Positions 45,225 through 57,228 of a stretch of DNA of 64,000 bases are shown in pieces. Made by a program: the position numbers and the translations under genes. Position 1 is the first letter of the stretch. Each line of letters opens with the position of its first letter. The stretch comes from Hansfordia pulvinata (lineage: Eukaryota > Ascomycota > Sordariomycetes > Xylariales), in NCBI GenBank assembly GCA_006538405.1, contig BJKQ01000005.1:2852001-2916000 (forward strand). Direction: 5' to 3'. The notes under the pieces were generated by a model, which made no database searches, had not been told where the DNA came from, and saw only the letters and a program-made list of their open reading frames with translations.

Positions 45225-46982
45225 CTAGATCGCCCGATCGGCACGGGCCCTGTTCTCCCGGTATCTCTTCTCCTTGGCTGCAACCTTCCGCCTCTTGCGC
45301 CACTTGCGGTTCATGTCGCCCCGGTTTTCCCAAAACTGCTTTTGAAACTCGGAAACGGGCCGTTCAGAAGTCGCGGCTTCCGTGCTTTCTGTGCTCGCCA
45401 TGACGACATCCTCGGCGCCCTCCTCTTCGTCGTCCTTGTCCTCGTCGTCCTCGTCCCCGTCCTCGTCCGAACGTTCCGTCAAAGTGCTTTGCGTGGGCCA
45501 GAAGTTGAATGACCTCGTGGGGTGCGCCGTGTCGGGTGTGGGAGCCGCGCTTCGAATGTTGCGGTAATCAAAGTCTTGTCTGGTGAACGGAGTCATGGGA
45601 ATGTGAGGCGCCGGAGGCTCAGCGTCATCCTCGTCCTGCTCTCCATCTCCATCCCCATCTTCGTCGTTGAAGAAGCTGAAAGAGGACTTCTTCTCAGTAT
45701 CCTCAGTATTGGCGTCGCTCCCCTTGGGCCGCTTGTAGAGGGCCTCGAGAGGGTGCACCTTGGCGGGTGTGGAGGGCGGAATCACGATTTTGAGGCTGGT
45801 GGCAGACCCCCCAGAAGACTTGGGCCGTGCGGACTCGGATTTCGCAGACGCGACGGGGCTGATCAGACTTTTGGTGTCGACTTTGAGGTTGCTTATCGGG
45901 GCGGCCATGCGTGTCTCCTTCTGGGCCGTCTCTTTCTGGACTGCAGTCTCCTCCTTGCTGGGCCCCTCGCCGTCAGAGTCGTCCGAGGACGAGTCGCTTT
46001 CGTCGTCGTCGTCGTCGTCGTCGTCTTCGGAAGAGGTGCCACTACTACTGGTTGTGTCGTCCTCGGGCTCTTCGACGCTGTCCTGTGCAAGAGCAGACGA
46101 AGACGGCGCTACCTGCCTTTTGGGCGCCGAGGGAAGGGGCTGGTGGGCCGGGCGCTTGATGACAAGAGGCTCAACCACCTCGCCTGCGCTATCGACCCAT
46201 CCGACCCCATCCTTGTACGTGGTGGCATCCGCAGTCGAGCTGGCGGCAGTGGCCTTGAGGAAGGACGGGTGCTTGGTTGTCTTCTCGAACTCGTGTATCA
46301 CGACCTCGCGGTCCGTCCTGCGCTTCTTCTTCTTGTGGCCGTCGGCGCCGTCTGCGCCGTCGGCTGCTTTGGAGGAGCCAGCGGTGTCGGGCAGCTTGGT
46401 CTTGAAGAGGCACTCGGGGTTGTCGGTGTACTTTGACTTTGTCTCGCGCCGCTTCTCTTTGGACTTGGATTTCTTCTTCTTCCTCTCGTCGGCGGTGTCG
46501 TCCCTGGGCTTATCCTTGGCCTTGAGGCGCTCCTCTTTGGCGCGTTTCGACTTTTCGCGCTTGTCCTTGATCATGTCCTGCTCAGTGACGGTCCAGCCAC
46601 GCTTGATCTTGCGGTCCTCGAGCTCGACGGCCGGGATGACATCGCGCTCACGCTTGCGCTTGGAGGACTTCTTCTTGAGCTTCTTGTCAAGGCTGTGGCT
46701 GGCGTCGGGGTCGGCCTCGGCGGTGGGGGTGGGGAGAGGATTGGGCTTGTTGGCCTGCTCGATGCGCATCTTGGCGCCTCGGAGGACGGCGCCGTTGAGC
46801 TTTTTGCGCAGCTTGTCGGCGTCGGCGAGGGGCAGGTCGAGGAAGCCGTAGCGCTTCTCGGGAAAGGTCTCGATGGTGTGGTAGGAGATGTTGCGCACGG
46901 AGGGCAGCACGGCAGCAGGGACGACGATGGAGAGCAGGGACTCGTCGAGCGGCGTGATGTGCAGCCTGGTGTAGTCGGCCAT
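45225..46982 (-). CDS. Nucleolar-type protein with N-terminal RRM-like domain and basic C-terminus
   Basis: A single-exon protein of 585 residues. Residues 1-85 look like a degenerate RRM (TRLHITPLDESLLSIVVP, then KRYGFLDLPLADADKLRKKL, and LRGAKMRIEQANKP as the last strand). A Lys-rich segment with bipartite nuclear signals follows (KKLKKKSSKRKRERD, KKKKSKSKEKRRE). The middle has acidic Ser/Asp tracts and a FSFFNDED motif. The end is WENRGDMNRKWRKRRKVAAK, a pattern I associate with fungal NOL8-like nucleolar proteins. A role in ribosome biogenesis is an inference from layout and not from a proven domain. Met 46982 starts the RRM-like strand directly; an in-frame extension upstream crosses a CTGG repeat and reads as low complexity. 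Confidence 0.7.
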   Translation of the reverse strand: MADYTRLHITPLDESLLSIVVPAAVLPSVRNISYHTIETFPEKRYGFLDLPLADADKLRKKLNGAVLRGAKMRIEQANKPNPLPTPTAEADPDASHSLDKKLKKKSSKRKRERDVIPAVELEDRKIKRGWTVTEQDMIKDKREKSKRAKEERLKAKDKPRDDTADERKKKKSKSKEKRRETKSKYTDNPECLFKTKLPDTAGSSKAADGADGADGHKKKKRRTDREVVIHEFEKTTKHPSFLKATAASSTADATTYKDGVGWVDSAGEVVEPLVIKRPAHQPLPSAPKRQVAPSSSALAQDSVEEPEDDTTSSSGTSSEDDDDDDDDESDSSSDDSDGEGPSKEETAVQKETAQKETRMAAPISNLKVDTKSLISPVASAKSESARPKSSGGSATSLKIVIPPSTPAKVHPLEALYKRPKGSDANTEDTEKKSSFSFFNDEDGDGDGEQDEDDAEPPAPHIPMTPFTRQDFDYRNIRSAAPTPDTAHPTRSFNFWPTQSTLTERSDEDGDEDDEDKDDEEEGAEDVVMASTESTEAATSERPVSEFQKQFWENRGDMNRKWRKRRKVAAKEKRYRENRARADRAI

Positions 46983-48262
46983 CGCCCCAGGGCGGAGGGC
47001 AGCGAGGATGGGCTTGGTGGTGGTAACGCGGGGCGGGGAATGTTGATGGGATGGTGGGATGTTTGTTTGGCAGGCCCTGTCTCTCTTTTTTTTCCTCTCC
47101 TTCTGCCACGCAGTGGCGGTGGCGGTGGTTGGGGGGAATGGAGTAGGGGAAGTCAGGATGGCGAGACGAGGCAGGGTCTGGCAAGGTAAGGCAAGGTTTA
47201 GCCTGCTGGCTGGCTGGCTGGCTCCTGCTGGCTGGCTGGCTGGCTGGCTTCTGGGCTGGCTGGCTGGCTGGCTGGTGTGCGGTTTTGCTGGGGGACCTCC
47301 CTCCTGCCGTGCTTGGCTGCCTGCGCTACAGGAATCTATTTTGGGACGGTCGCGCCTTTCTTCTTCACCCGGCACCTCGAGATGCACGGAGAAGTATGTG
47401 ATAATGGACTGACAGGCACGGACGGCATGTACAGCTACAAGGCCTGGGCTATCAGTCTGCTCAAATGTCCAGCCGAATCCCCAGTCACACGCTGTCCCCT
47501 GTCAGATGGCCACGGTCTGGATTGGCGCGATCGGTTTGTAAGTGGTGTAGGCGTTGTGGTCGTGCCTCTCGTACCTCTCTCTTCTCCAGGCTGCGAAGGA
47601 AGCCGCGGCGAGGGTCGAGATGGAACGGCTGATCCTTCCTTGTGCAGCTCTGCTCTTCTGCGTGGACTGATTGGCTGTCTATCCGACCCCGCCCACTTTA
47701 GCTCGGCGTCTAACGGGGTCGGGACGTGCAGGCTTGGCCGCTCTGCTGTTCCGACAGTGGCCTGTGCCGTAACGGTATTCGAGGTACCTGATTAACTTTA
47801 CATCTAAAACCCATTCCCAGTCTCGCGACGCATGTACACTGGACGTTCCTCGAACTGGCCACCCCAGCCCAGCGATGGATCAATTGGGCCAAGTATTCTC
47901 CGTTTACTACGGCTGCAACTATTGCGAAATGTACCGTTAGCATGCGGATGCGGATTAGGTACCCGTCGGTGAATTGTCATGTTCCATTGGCCGTGTACAT
48001 TGAACGACAGGAGTGAGCAACTATTTACGGTCATCTCAAAACGGTTGAATGCGTACCAGTTCCGTCAAGGGGCACCGACCTCCACGGTCATTTGGCACCA
48101 TACCCGCGTTCCGCATGCGATGCGCCGAGTTGCCATCACAATACTATCATTTCTAGGTACCTAGGGTAGACTCGGGCGGCCGTTTGTCTCCCCCTTCTGC
48201 TAGCAAGTAAAACGCCTCGATCTTCCAATCTGAAGCCGTCCTCATCCCAACTACTCTGCAAA
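46983..48262. other. Intergenic, divergent 5' flanks of the nucleolar-type and thioesterase genes
   Basis: About 1.3 kb. It contains a GCTG-type tandem repeat (47199-47278) and TAGGTACCTAGG at 48155-48166. No supported gene. Confidence 0.5.
47199..47278. repeat. GCTG tetranucleotide repeat
   Basis: About 80 bp of GCTG units, broken by short CTCCT and TTCTGG interruptions, lie about 220 bp upstream of the nucleolar-type gene. Confidence 0.85.
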
Positions 48263-49287
48263 ATGTCGTCCAAATTGGCACCTACCCGCTTCGTTCGGAC
48301 CGTGAGATCCCCATAAATCGCCCCCCACGCAAGTCGGGCTCGGTAACTCACGCAGCCTAGGTCTTGAAATCGTTCATGGCCGAGTCTGGCCTCGAGCCTA
48401 GGTGAGTCCTCCAGAGCCTACCTCGACCCTCGATATCGCCACTCCTGCGCCGATACTGACCGACTGGCCCAGGCTACTCGGGCCTCATGTACGTCAGGCC
48501 CCTTTGGCCCTCCCGGTGGCCCGCTACGGCCACGCACGCTGATCTCCCGCTTTAGCTCAGGGTCATACATGCTGCCCGAGGCAAAGTCGACTTTGAGCTG
48601 GATATCACCAAGGATCACACGGTGAGTTAACGCAAATTGCCGCTGTTGTCACGACTCGCGCCTAAGTCTTCCAAAACTTCAGAACAGGCTCAAGATCCTC
48701 CACGGCGGCACCATTGCCAGCATGGTCGACCTGGGAGGGTCTCTCGCCGTGGCCTCCATGGGTCTCTATGCGACCGGCGTCTCGACTGACTTGAATGGTG
48801 AGCAAATTTTGGCGCAGGATGCGGGCACGCAGACCTGTGAGAGTTGCCTCCGCCAGGCTGACCATGTGTGAATGGTGTTTAGTTACGTACTTGAGTAGCG
48901 GCGGCAAGGTTGGCGAGAAGCTCTCGGCCACTGCTGTCTGCGAAAAGAGTAAGTCGCACTGCCCCCGCTGGATTCTGAACCGGGCTGGGTTTGCTAACCT
49001 TGGCAGTGGGCAAAACGCTGGCGTACACTTCCGTGACCTTCCAGAATGCCCAGGGCGAACTCGCGGCGCGGGGGAGTCATACAAAGTAGGTGACGCCCCA
49101 AACACCCTCGAGGCTCATCTATTGCCAGCCCGCGGTCTCTCTTGTTGGCTAACACGGCTGTAGATATATCTCCCACGCCTGGAAGACACAGGACAAACCA
49201 TACGAAACCCCTGATGGCGTCGAGCCCGCAAGCGAAGATTACAGTCTTCTACTACCTTATCTGGTCAAAAGCCATATACAGCCCTGA
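48263..49287 (+). CDS. Hotdog-fold thioesterase (PaaI/ACOT13-like), eight exons
   Basis: Exons: 48263-48301, 48361-48401, 48473-48488, 48556-48621, 48683-48797, 48883-48948, 49007-49085 and 49164-49287. They total 546 nt (181 residues), and every junction is GT-AG and in phase. The third exon is only 16 nt. The protein carries the family signature LKILHGGTIASMVDLGGSLA (HGG motif with catalytic Asp), then TDLNVTYLSSGGKVGEKLSA and GKTLAYTSVTFQNAQGELAA, which are the hotdog strands. These enzymes hydrolyse acyl-CoA thioesters in the cytosol or mitochondria. The longest uninterrupted coding stretch is about 120 nt, so a simple open-frame scan misses the gene. It converges with an MFS permease gene 300 bp away. 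Confidence 0.9.
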
Positions 49288-49588
49288 ACCGATGCGAGAT
49301 TTCAATTGGGTATTGGCCGTTTGAAGTCACCACGGGCGCGGCCATCTCTGAATCGAGGTTGAGCGTCTATTGCGGTACAGAGCAAAACCGAGATATCATT
49401 GCATGTAATTACTGTCACTACTCAGCTCTGCAACCCCTTCATTGACAGCAAGTCTGCTTTTTTCTGATGCATCCGCCTTGCTTGCTGTTCTGGCCGCCAT
49501 CAATGACTTCGAGAACAGCCACGCACGACACGACCACACCCAGCGGACATGCTGCCCAAGTAATATCCGGGAGAACAATCCTTGGGCC
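49288..49588. other. Intergenic between convergent thioesterase and MFS genes
   Basis: About 300 bp of 3' flanks. Nothing recognised. Confidence 0.5.
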
Positions 49589-51325
49589 TCATGCCCCTCC
49601 GATCAGCTCGGCGGCCCTACGGTCTCGCCGTCGCACCAGCCACCACGAGGCCAAGTTGGCCAGGATGCCGAGGGCCAAGACGGAGAGACAGATAGTGTAG
49701 GAGACGGTGTAGGTAGGGCCGAAGACCGTGCTGTAGACTTGGGGGCCGACGATGCCGCTGAATTGGGCCATGGCGTTGGTGAAGCCGATACCGAAGCCCG
49801 AGGCCAGAGCGCCGTCCAGAGCGCGGATGCGTTCCGGCCAGATGACGGGATATGCGGAACCCGCACACGCCACAGCCACGATGATGCACAGGTAGCGGAC
49901 TACGGGCAGCCGCACGGTTACGAGGATGATGTAGCAGACGATAATGGTGAACTCGACTGGACCAGTGTTAGTTTTTCTCTCTTTCTCTATTCGTTCTCTC
50001 GACGTGAGGGGAAGAGGGTCCACTGACTGAATGCGGCTGTTGTCCAGGGCCTAATGATCTTCTTGTGCAAAAAGTACCCAACCGTGTTCAAGAAGAGAAA
50101 CCCGGTCACGTACGGAGGCTATAGAATGCAGCAAGGCCAGTCAGTCAACCATCTCTCCCGGAAATAAGATCAGACTATCGTCCCGCTGACTTACAATGTT
50201 CATGAGCTGCGAGTTGGCCGTGGTAGTGAAGCCGAGCTCGTACACAACGGTAGGCAGGGCGTAGTTTATTCCAAATCCACCAATACCGTGGCAAATCCAG
50301 TAGAGCGAGAAAGTGTAGAAGGTCGGGTCCCTAGCCAACCTCTTCAGAGAACGCACGTCCCAATGCTTGTCTTTGCCCCTCGGCGCCGCTGAAGTGGATA
50401 GACGGGCTCTCAGGAAGTGCCTCTCCTCGTCAGTTAGCATCTTGGCCGATTCGGGGTAATCAGGCAACCCAAATAGGGCCACAAAGGCAAGGATGATGGC
50501 GGGGAGGCCTTCGAGAAGGAACAGCCACCTCCAGCCGGGCAGCCCAGCCAGTCCGTCCTGTGAAAGGTGCCAAAGCGGGGAAGGGTCAGCTGCATGCGTC
50601 TGGATGAGGCAGACTCCACTGAGTCTGGAAAGTATTCTAATGAAGCATACCATGAAGCTAATGGCGTAGGCCAAAAGGCCGCTCAAGGCGCTGGAAAGCT
50701 GGCCGACCGAGTAGAATATGGCAATGCGCTGGGGCAGCTCGCTGGGCTTGTACCAGAAGGCCATGTGGTAGAGGACGGCGGGGAAGAAGCCGGCCTCGGC
50801 AGCGCCGATCGCGAAGCGGGCAACCATCATGCCAGGAAAATCGCGGACGGCAGAGGAAGAGCTGGCGGAGATGCCCCAGAAGAGGATAAGGAGGAACATC
50901 CAACGGGAAGGGGTAAAGACTTTGAGGGCGATGGTGTTGGAGGGCTCAAAGATGAGATAGCTGTAGGAAAAGATGGACAATGTCCAGGCCCACTGCGAAG
51001 GGGTGAATCCGAGCTGCTGCTTGATGCCGGTGCCTTTCTCGAGGTTGAGGATGGCGGCGTTGGCGTAGTTGCCCGAGTCGACAACACGGAATATGTAGAC
51101 GACCGAGTAAAAGACGACCAGCCACGAGTCGACCTTGCGCATCACTCTCTTCTCGAGCTTCCTATCCACGGCGGCGACGGTCTCATGGTCTTGGTCATTA
51201 TCCGAGGAAGAAGGGGAGGCGCCGTGGGCAGCCTCATGGTCAGAGGTAGCGGTGGTGACAATCTTGGCCGCGATCTTGAGAGGCGACCCTGGGATTCTTT
51301 CTGTCGAGGTGGCTGAGGGCGACAT
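49589..51325 (-). CDS. MFS permease, anion:cation symporter family (Dal5/Tna1-like), four exons
   Basis: Exons in coding order: 50651-51325, 50195-50557, 50028-50118 and 49589-49956, 1497 nt (498 residues). After a polar N-terminus, helix 1 is WLVVFYSVVYIFRVVDSGNY with the D-x-x-N-x-x-N-A pattern of the family (NYANAAI). GMMVARFAIGAAEAGFFPAV is the conserved helix-4 motif (R-F-x-x-G-x-x-E-A-G), and GWRWLFLLEGLPAIILAF is the classic helix-6 motif. Twelve membrane spans are predicted by eye. The family carries anionic nutrients such as allantoate, nicotinate, biotin, pantothenate and other carboxylates with protons. The gene is divergent from the IPNS-like oxygenase, sharing a 1.1-kb promoter region, which suggests (inference) linked regulation. 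The substrate is unknown. Confidence 0.9.
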
Positions 51326-52423
51326 GGCGAAGACAAGAAACCGAGGTGTCTTCGTCCTCGACCAGGTCAGTATTCAATTTGATCGAGGGCTGGCTGCTGA
51401 GCCCCTATAAAGCTGAACATCGCAGCTTTCGTCGGGGGGCACATAGGACCCTGCCTGAACCACCCACCTCTCCAAACATCAAGCATGGCTTTTCCCAGCT
51501 ATCAAACAGAGTGTGCATTACGAATTGATAAGCCCTATGGCGAATCATCCAAGCATCATAGGCCCGAATCTGCGGTGGGTGTGGCCAAGCAGCAGGACCC
51601 GGGCCTTGCCGGCTGTGTCGTCCAGGTCCGGGTTGGCTGAGAGGCTCTTGTGACGGTGATTCGGGGATTTCCTCTCCACACCCCACGTTGGCTTTCGGGA
51701 GACGTCCCCGATCCAGTTCGAGCGGCGCGGTCTGCGATTTTCGTCCGGAGGGTTGGTAAATGGGGGGGAAGTCAGAACCTCAGAGTCGGAGAGGACGGAA
51801 CTCGGGCGATGACGCCTTGGCGGGGCTGGATGGGTTGATCATCTTGATGGAACGCCGGCCAATGCACAGTCGCGTCGCAGCACCCAGAAGGGCCAGGAGC
51901 GCAGGCCAGGCCAAGCCGTCGGTTCATCCGTCCCGCCAGCGCAATCACGCAACACAGGCGCACAGAGACCGGATCTCGTGTGAAGTCCTCGTATCACGCA
52001 ACATGCCAACAACGTGAGCGGCCTTCCCCGCGGCCGGGGGCAGCCAATGACGCCCAGGCATCGTTTTCGGATCGCGGGATCGGGGTGTTCGTTGGTTTGC
52101 AAGTGAGGGTGTGTGGGCAGATGCAACATGGGGAGAGGTTGCTATTTGGGTCGCGAAGTGAGAGGATGGGAGATTATAAGTACCCGAGGCCGTACCTGCC
52201 TTACTTCCGTGGACGTTGCGCCGGCGTCTCTGCGAATGGAGTCTTCCGCTTCATGTTGAGAAGGAGCGCCTTCAGAACACAGAGCACCTGCCTATCTACC
52301 TTACTTCAGGTACTTGGATCAATACATTTTCAACCCCCGTCGCACTTTCTATCAGTACCTACCTGCCTTAGGTACTCTTACCCACACAGACACACAGACA
52401 TCCTATATTCGGAATTTTGAAAA
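51326..52423. promoter_or_regulatory. Shared divergent promoter region of MFS and 2OG-oxygenase genes
   Basis: This 1.1-kb interval separates the two divergent start codons. TATAAGTACC at 52176 is a weak TATA-like word for the oxygenase. TACCTAC and AGGTAC words cluster at 52298-52380. There is no internal gene. Short open frames around 51.8 kb show no family features. Confidence 0.45.
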
Positions 52424-53869
52424 ATGGCACCCATCGCCCTCGAAACCCCCGTAGACCACTACAAGGTGCTGGCCAAGCCGTGGGCGCGCCCCAGCCCAAC
52501 CAAGGAGGACCTTGACTGGGCGGAGCTGCCCACCATCGACCTGGCCCTCTTCGACCAGCCCGGCGGAAAGCAGCGCCTGGCCCGCGACCTGTACGACGCC
52601 GTCACCCGCGTCGGCTTCTGGGTCGTCGTCAACAGCGGTATCGACGACGACCGCGTCCTGCGCCAGTTCAGCATCGGCAACGCCTTCTTCCAGGAGCCCC
52701 TTGACGAGAAGCGCCGCTTTCCCTGCAATTTCGCCGATGGCGAGTACTTTGGCTACCGCGAGAACTCGCGCTGGATCGGCGATACGGGTGTCAAGGAGAA
52801 TGTCGAGATGGTGCGTACCTTTCTTTTACCTATATCCCTACATCTTCCCCACGTGTCTTGTCTTCTGTCGTGGAAGGGTTTAAACCTTACATTACCCGTC
52901 TCCTACATACATGTATTGATCCGCTCATTCTGCCTTTGGATCTTATCGACTTTTGAAACATTCTCCTATTCATACCAAACGGCCCGTACTGACGAAAGCC
53001 TCATCTGTGTCGATGTATGGGCACCTGGAACTACAGCTTAACATTCCCAAGGCCATCCCCGAGTGGTCTTCCGTGCCTCGGCACCGTCTGGTTGCCGAGC
53101 ACCATGATGAGATAGCGCGCTTCCATCGCGACCTGTGGCAAGGGGTCGTGCGCAAGCTCTTTATCCTCATCGCCATCATCCTCGAGCTGCCCGACGAGAA
53201 CCACCTTGCCGACGCCCACGCGTATGACGATCGCTCCGACGACCACCTGCGCTACATGATCTACAACGTCCGCTCCCAGGACGAGTGGGACCGCGCGCAG
53301 GCCTACTCCAAGGGCGGCCACACCGACTTTGGCAGCCTGACTCTGCTCTTCTCCCAGCATGTCGCCGGCCTGCAGATCCGTAACCCCGAGGGCCGCTGGC
53401 AGTACGTCAAACCCGTCGCCGGCGGCATCACCTGCAATGCCGCTGATACCCTGACCTTTTTGACCAATGGTGAGCTCTGATCTTTTGTGCTCCTGCTCTT
53501 CTCAAGTTTGTCCCCGCCGCTGACAAGACGGAATGTTGTACAAAAATCAAAGGCTTCATCAAGTCAACAGTCCACCGAGTGGTCACACCCCCAAAGGACC
53601 AGATCCACATCCCGCGACTGGGCCTGCTCTACTTTAGCCGCCCCGGTGACAAGACGCCGATGCGGACAGTCCCGTCGCCTCTGCTTGAGCGTCTGGGCCT
53701 GCTGACGGAGAAGGACAAGGAGGACCAGGCCAGTGGCAAGCCGGCGGTCTCGGGCACCGACTACGTGCGAGCGCGCGTCAAGGACGTGCACCACAAGTCA
53801 GTGCTGGACAAGCGCGAGGGCACGTCTTTCGAGTTCAAGGGGCTCAAGGTCAGCAACTACTACGAATGA
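52424..53869 (+). CDS. Isopenicillin N synthase-like 2OG-Fe(II) oxygenase, three exons
   Basis: Exons 52424-52810, 53037-53469 and 53553-53869 give 1137 nt (378 residues). The N-terminal DIOX_N domain is seen in LPTIDLALFD and VGFWVVVNSGI. The 2OG-Fe(II) core has GGHTDFGSLTLLFSQHVAGL (His-x-Asp), STVHRVVTPP (distal His) and an RLGLLYFSRP strand that replaces the usual R-x-S 2-oxoglutarate clamp region. These enzymes hydroxylate, desaturate or cyclise small molecules; fungal paralogues outside penicillin clusters are mostly uncharacterised. The first intron (226 bp) is long for this window, and an alternative acceptor about 25-50 bp upstream could add a few residues before LNIPKAIP. Neighbouring transporter and acyl-CoA genes hint at a catabolic or tailoring role. 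The substrate cannot be inferred. Confidence 0.9.
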
Positions 53870-54035
53870 GGCGGGCATCTAAACTCTTTACAAGAGGGAG
53901 GGTCTTTTGCGTGTTTGGTGCTTCTTGTATACACACTGTCTTCTGCAATGAAAACGCGTCCATCTTCCCAAACTCGCTGGCTCTCGCATGCTGAAAATAG
54001 CGATGCGTAGCTTGGCCCGGTCTTCGCCCCCTCGC

Positions 54036-56353
54036 TCACAGCTTGGCCCGCCCGCCGGTGAGCGCGTCAAAGTCGCTCTGCGTAAAGGGCACGTATGTGT
54101 TTTCGTGATCGCTGCCATCTCCGCCCTTCCCCGCCGCTGCTCCGCCCACCCACAGGACGGAGCTGCCCGGGATCTGCCCTGGGTCCACGCCCGCCTGCTT
54201 CAGCGGTTTCTTGTCCTGCTTGTTGTTGTGCGTCGACGAGCGCTCCTCCAGCCGCCGCAGGAAGACGGGCACCGCGTACTTGGGCAGATTTGCGCGGGCA
54301 TGCCTGGAATGGCGTTAGTCTTTGATATTTTCAACTTGTTTTATGTTTCTTGATGGTCTGGCCCCCCTTTTCTTTCTTTTTTCTTTTTTTTCTTTTCGGC
54401 AAGGGGGTTCCATCAAGTCCAGGGGCTCGTCAAAGAGAAAAGGGAAGAAAACAGAGAAATCAAGAGAAGAGACAAGGAGAATAAATTGAATGCATGAACA
54501 GGGAGGGAAAAAAAAAACAACGTACTTGAGCAACCCGGCGTAGTCAAAGTCCGCCCGCCGCTCCGGCTGGATGTACAGCGCGGCCATGCCGGCCTTGCCG
54601 TCGTGGTGGGGCAGCGGGACGCCGTAGACGGTGGCCTCGCCGACGCCGGGGAAGCGGCCGAGGACCTCGGCGACCTCGGCGGTGGAGACGTTCTCGCCCT
54701 TCCAGCGGAACGAGTCGCCCAGGCGGTCGAGGAAGAACCAGCGCCCGTCGGCGTCGCGCCGCATCGCGTCGCCGGTGCGGTAGTAGCAGTCCCCCGCGCG
54801 CAGCACGTCGCGCACGTACATCCGGCTCGTCGCGGCCTCGTTCTTGTAGTAGCCCGGGAAGGGCGGGGTCAGGCCCGGGACGGGGGGCTGGCGGACCAGG
54901 ATCTCGCCGCCGGCGTCGAGGGGCAGCGGGACGGCGAGGCCGGTGCGCGGGTCGCGGGCCAGCTCGCCGGTGTCGACGTCGACGGCGACGGGCTGGTAGA
55001 CGCCGCGGTGGCGCCAGCGCTCGAGCAGCCCGTGGTGGCCGACGGCGTGGGCGCGGAAGTCGCCGCGGCAGCCGTTGTACAGGGGCATGACGCCCTCGGT
55101 GCTGTTGAAGAACTCGTAGACGGTCTCGATGCCGAAGCGGTCGCGGAAGGGCTTCCAGACGTCCGGGCGCAGGCCGTTGCCGTAGATGGAGTGGACGCGG
55201 TGGTCGCGGTCGCGCGGCGAGGGCGGCGCCGCCAGCAGGTAGCGCAGCGTCTCGCCGACGTAGGTGAACCAGGTGGCGCGCGAGTCGCGGACGTCGTCCC
55301 AGAAGCCCGACGCGCTGAAGCGCGGCGCGATGCACAGCGTCTGGCCCGTCAGCAGCTGCACCATCGAGTGGATGCCGCCCGTGCCGTGATACAGCGGCAT
55401 GCAGTTGTAGAAGCGCTGGTCGTCGCCCTGCACGTACGAGTAGCCGCACCGCCGCCCCACGCCGAAGCCGAACCCCGCCGCCACCGGCACGACCGCCGCC
55501 TTGGGCAGGCCCGTCGTCCCGCTCGTGTAGAAGAGCCCGTACGGCGAGCCCGGCGTCACCCCGGCCCGCAGCTCGTCCCCCGGCCGCTCGCCGCTGCTCT
55601 CGTGGATGCTCGGCCGCGCGCCCTCTAGCCGCACCACCGACACGCCCCGCGCCGCCAGCTCCTCCTTGACCGCGTCTACCCGCCCCAGCAGCGGCAGCGG
55701 CCCGTCAGCCAGGACCATCGTCGCGTCCGAGATGGACAGGCAGTGCAGCAGCGCCTGCCTGCTCAGGTTGTGGTTGATGAGCGCCGGCGCCGCCCCCACG
55801 GCCCACAGGCCCATCCACGCAAACACGAAGTCAGGGCTGTTGGCCATGAACAGCGCCACCTGGTCGCCCGGCTTGACGCCATTGCTGAGGAAGAAGTGGG
55901 CGTACTGGTTGGCCCGCCGGTACGCCTCGGCCCACGTGTAAGAGCCGCTGCGTGACCACACGCACTCCTTGTCCGGGTGCTTGCGCACGTTCTCCTCGAA
56001 CAGGTAGTACAGCGATACGCGCTTGTCCCGGACTGTCGCACAGGGTTGTCAGCCAGCCCGTTTCAGTTCGGTCGCCCTCAGTGGCTCCGCGCACTCGAAC
56101 CCAGGTCGCCCGTCCACGAGCAGGGCTCTGGATTACTTACCGGCCGCCTGCATAAGCTTGGCGCCTTTTCTTTTGCCCCAGATCAGCTTGAGGTCCTGCG
56201 AGAGGTGGAACCGGGCGTCGAGGTACGCCAGGCCGGCCGTTGCGGCCGCGGCAACGGGCAGGGCTGCGAGGCGAGGCGGATTGGCAATGGTCAGCGGTGC
56301 GCAGGCTGCGACTCCAAGTTTCGGCAGGCGCGCAACTCACCTGTCTGGGCCAT
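54036..56353 (-). CDS. Very-long-chain acyl-CoA synthetase / fatty acid transport protein (Fat1-like), four exons
   Basis: Exons in coding order: 56341-56353 (only 13 nt), 56141-56263, 54526-56032 and 54036-54303, 1911 nt (636 residues). The AMP-binding P-loop is GLFYTSGTTGLPKAA. FNSTEGVMPLYN and YRTGDAMRRDADGRWFFLDR with GDSFRWKGENVST are the ATP/AMP and VLACS signatures. The C-terminus ends PFTQSDFDALTGGRAKL, like other FATP proteins. An N-terminal hydrophobic stretch (LPVAAAATAGLAYLDARF) fits membrane attachment at peroxisome, lipid droplet or plasma membrane. The family activates long and very-long-chain fatty acids with ATP and CoA. Coding GC is very high. The last intron (54304-54525) has long A- and T-rich tracts and stays open in the exon-3 frame, so intron retention would give a shortened C-terminus. 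Confidence 0.93.
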
Positions 56354-57228
56354 CGTGTGGATAGGTGGAGGAACGGATCGTTGGGTGGGCACTGACAAGC
56401 CCCGAAGGGGGGGCGCTGACGGGGCAGCGAGATGTCTTGGTTCAATTACAGCGCTGGGCACACAAGATTTTGGCGATGTTGGTCAAAATTGCGTGGCTGA
56501 GAGCCGTCCTGTTTTTGTCTTGAGCGTGGTGGGCGCGTTGTCATCGGGTTGGGGAGAAACGTGGTGACGATGATCAAAGATGCTTGGAGCTCCGACTGCC
56601 CAGAAATCAACCGCCGCGAAATAAAGTACGACAGGTACAGAATCTCTCGGGTCCGGGTCCAGGCACGTTGTATTAATAAAACAGGCTAGTACCCGTAGTC
56701 TTTTTAGGTAAGGTAGTTTAGGTAGTCTTGGTGCCGGATGCCCACCCGTTTTGGGGGCCCTTGTCTCCGAACATTGAGACAGCCCGGCTGCTCCATCTCG
56801 CCCTCGACCGACCCAACCAAAGGCCTCGTGCCGGTCGCCTGGCGCCCGACAACCCCGGCTCTGCTCCCAGAAGCCGTTTGCAACCCCCCGCACTGCTAGG
56901 GTCCCTAGTGGCCCAGGTCTCAACGTCGGCAAACAAACCGGTAGTTTGCCCCCTTGCCTCCACACAGTCCTCAGACTCCAGTTTCCTCCTCCCGCCGTTC
57001 GATTTCGTACATTTCCATGCATTGAATGTGACGCCGTCCGTGTCGTGATATCCGTTCCGTTTCCTTGATTTCGTCCGCTTCCCAGCAAATCGCGCGACTC
57101 GTGCGGCGCCCACACGCCCTAGCAAATAATTCCAAAATAGACGCAATACAGATAGACGCATGAAATATCTCGATAAGCAGCAACACGTCCCTCGCACCCA
57201 CTGGAAAATGCATTCAAGCACCAGCTGT
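56354..57228. other. Intergenic, 5' flank of the acyl-CoA synthetase and 3' flank of the zinc-finger gene
   Basis: About 0.9 kb, with no gene supported. A TTTAGGTAAGG-type motif lies at 56702-56722. Confidence 0.5.
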
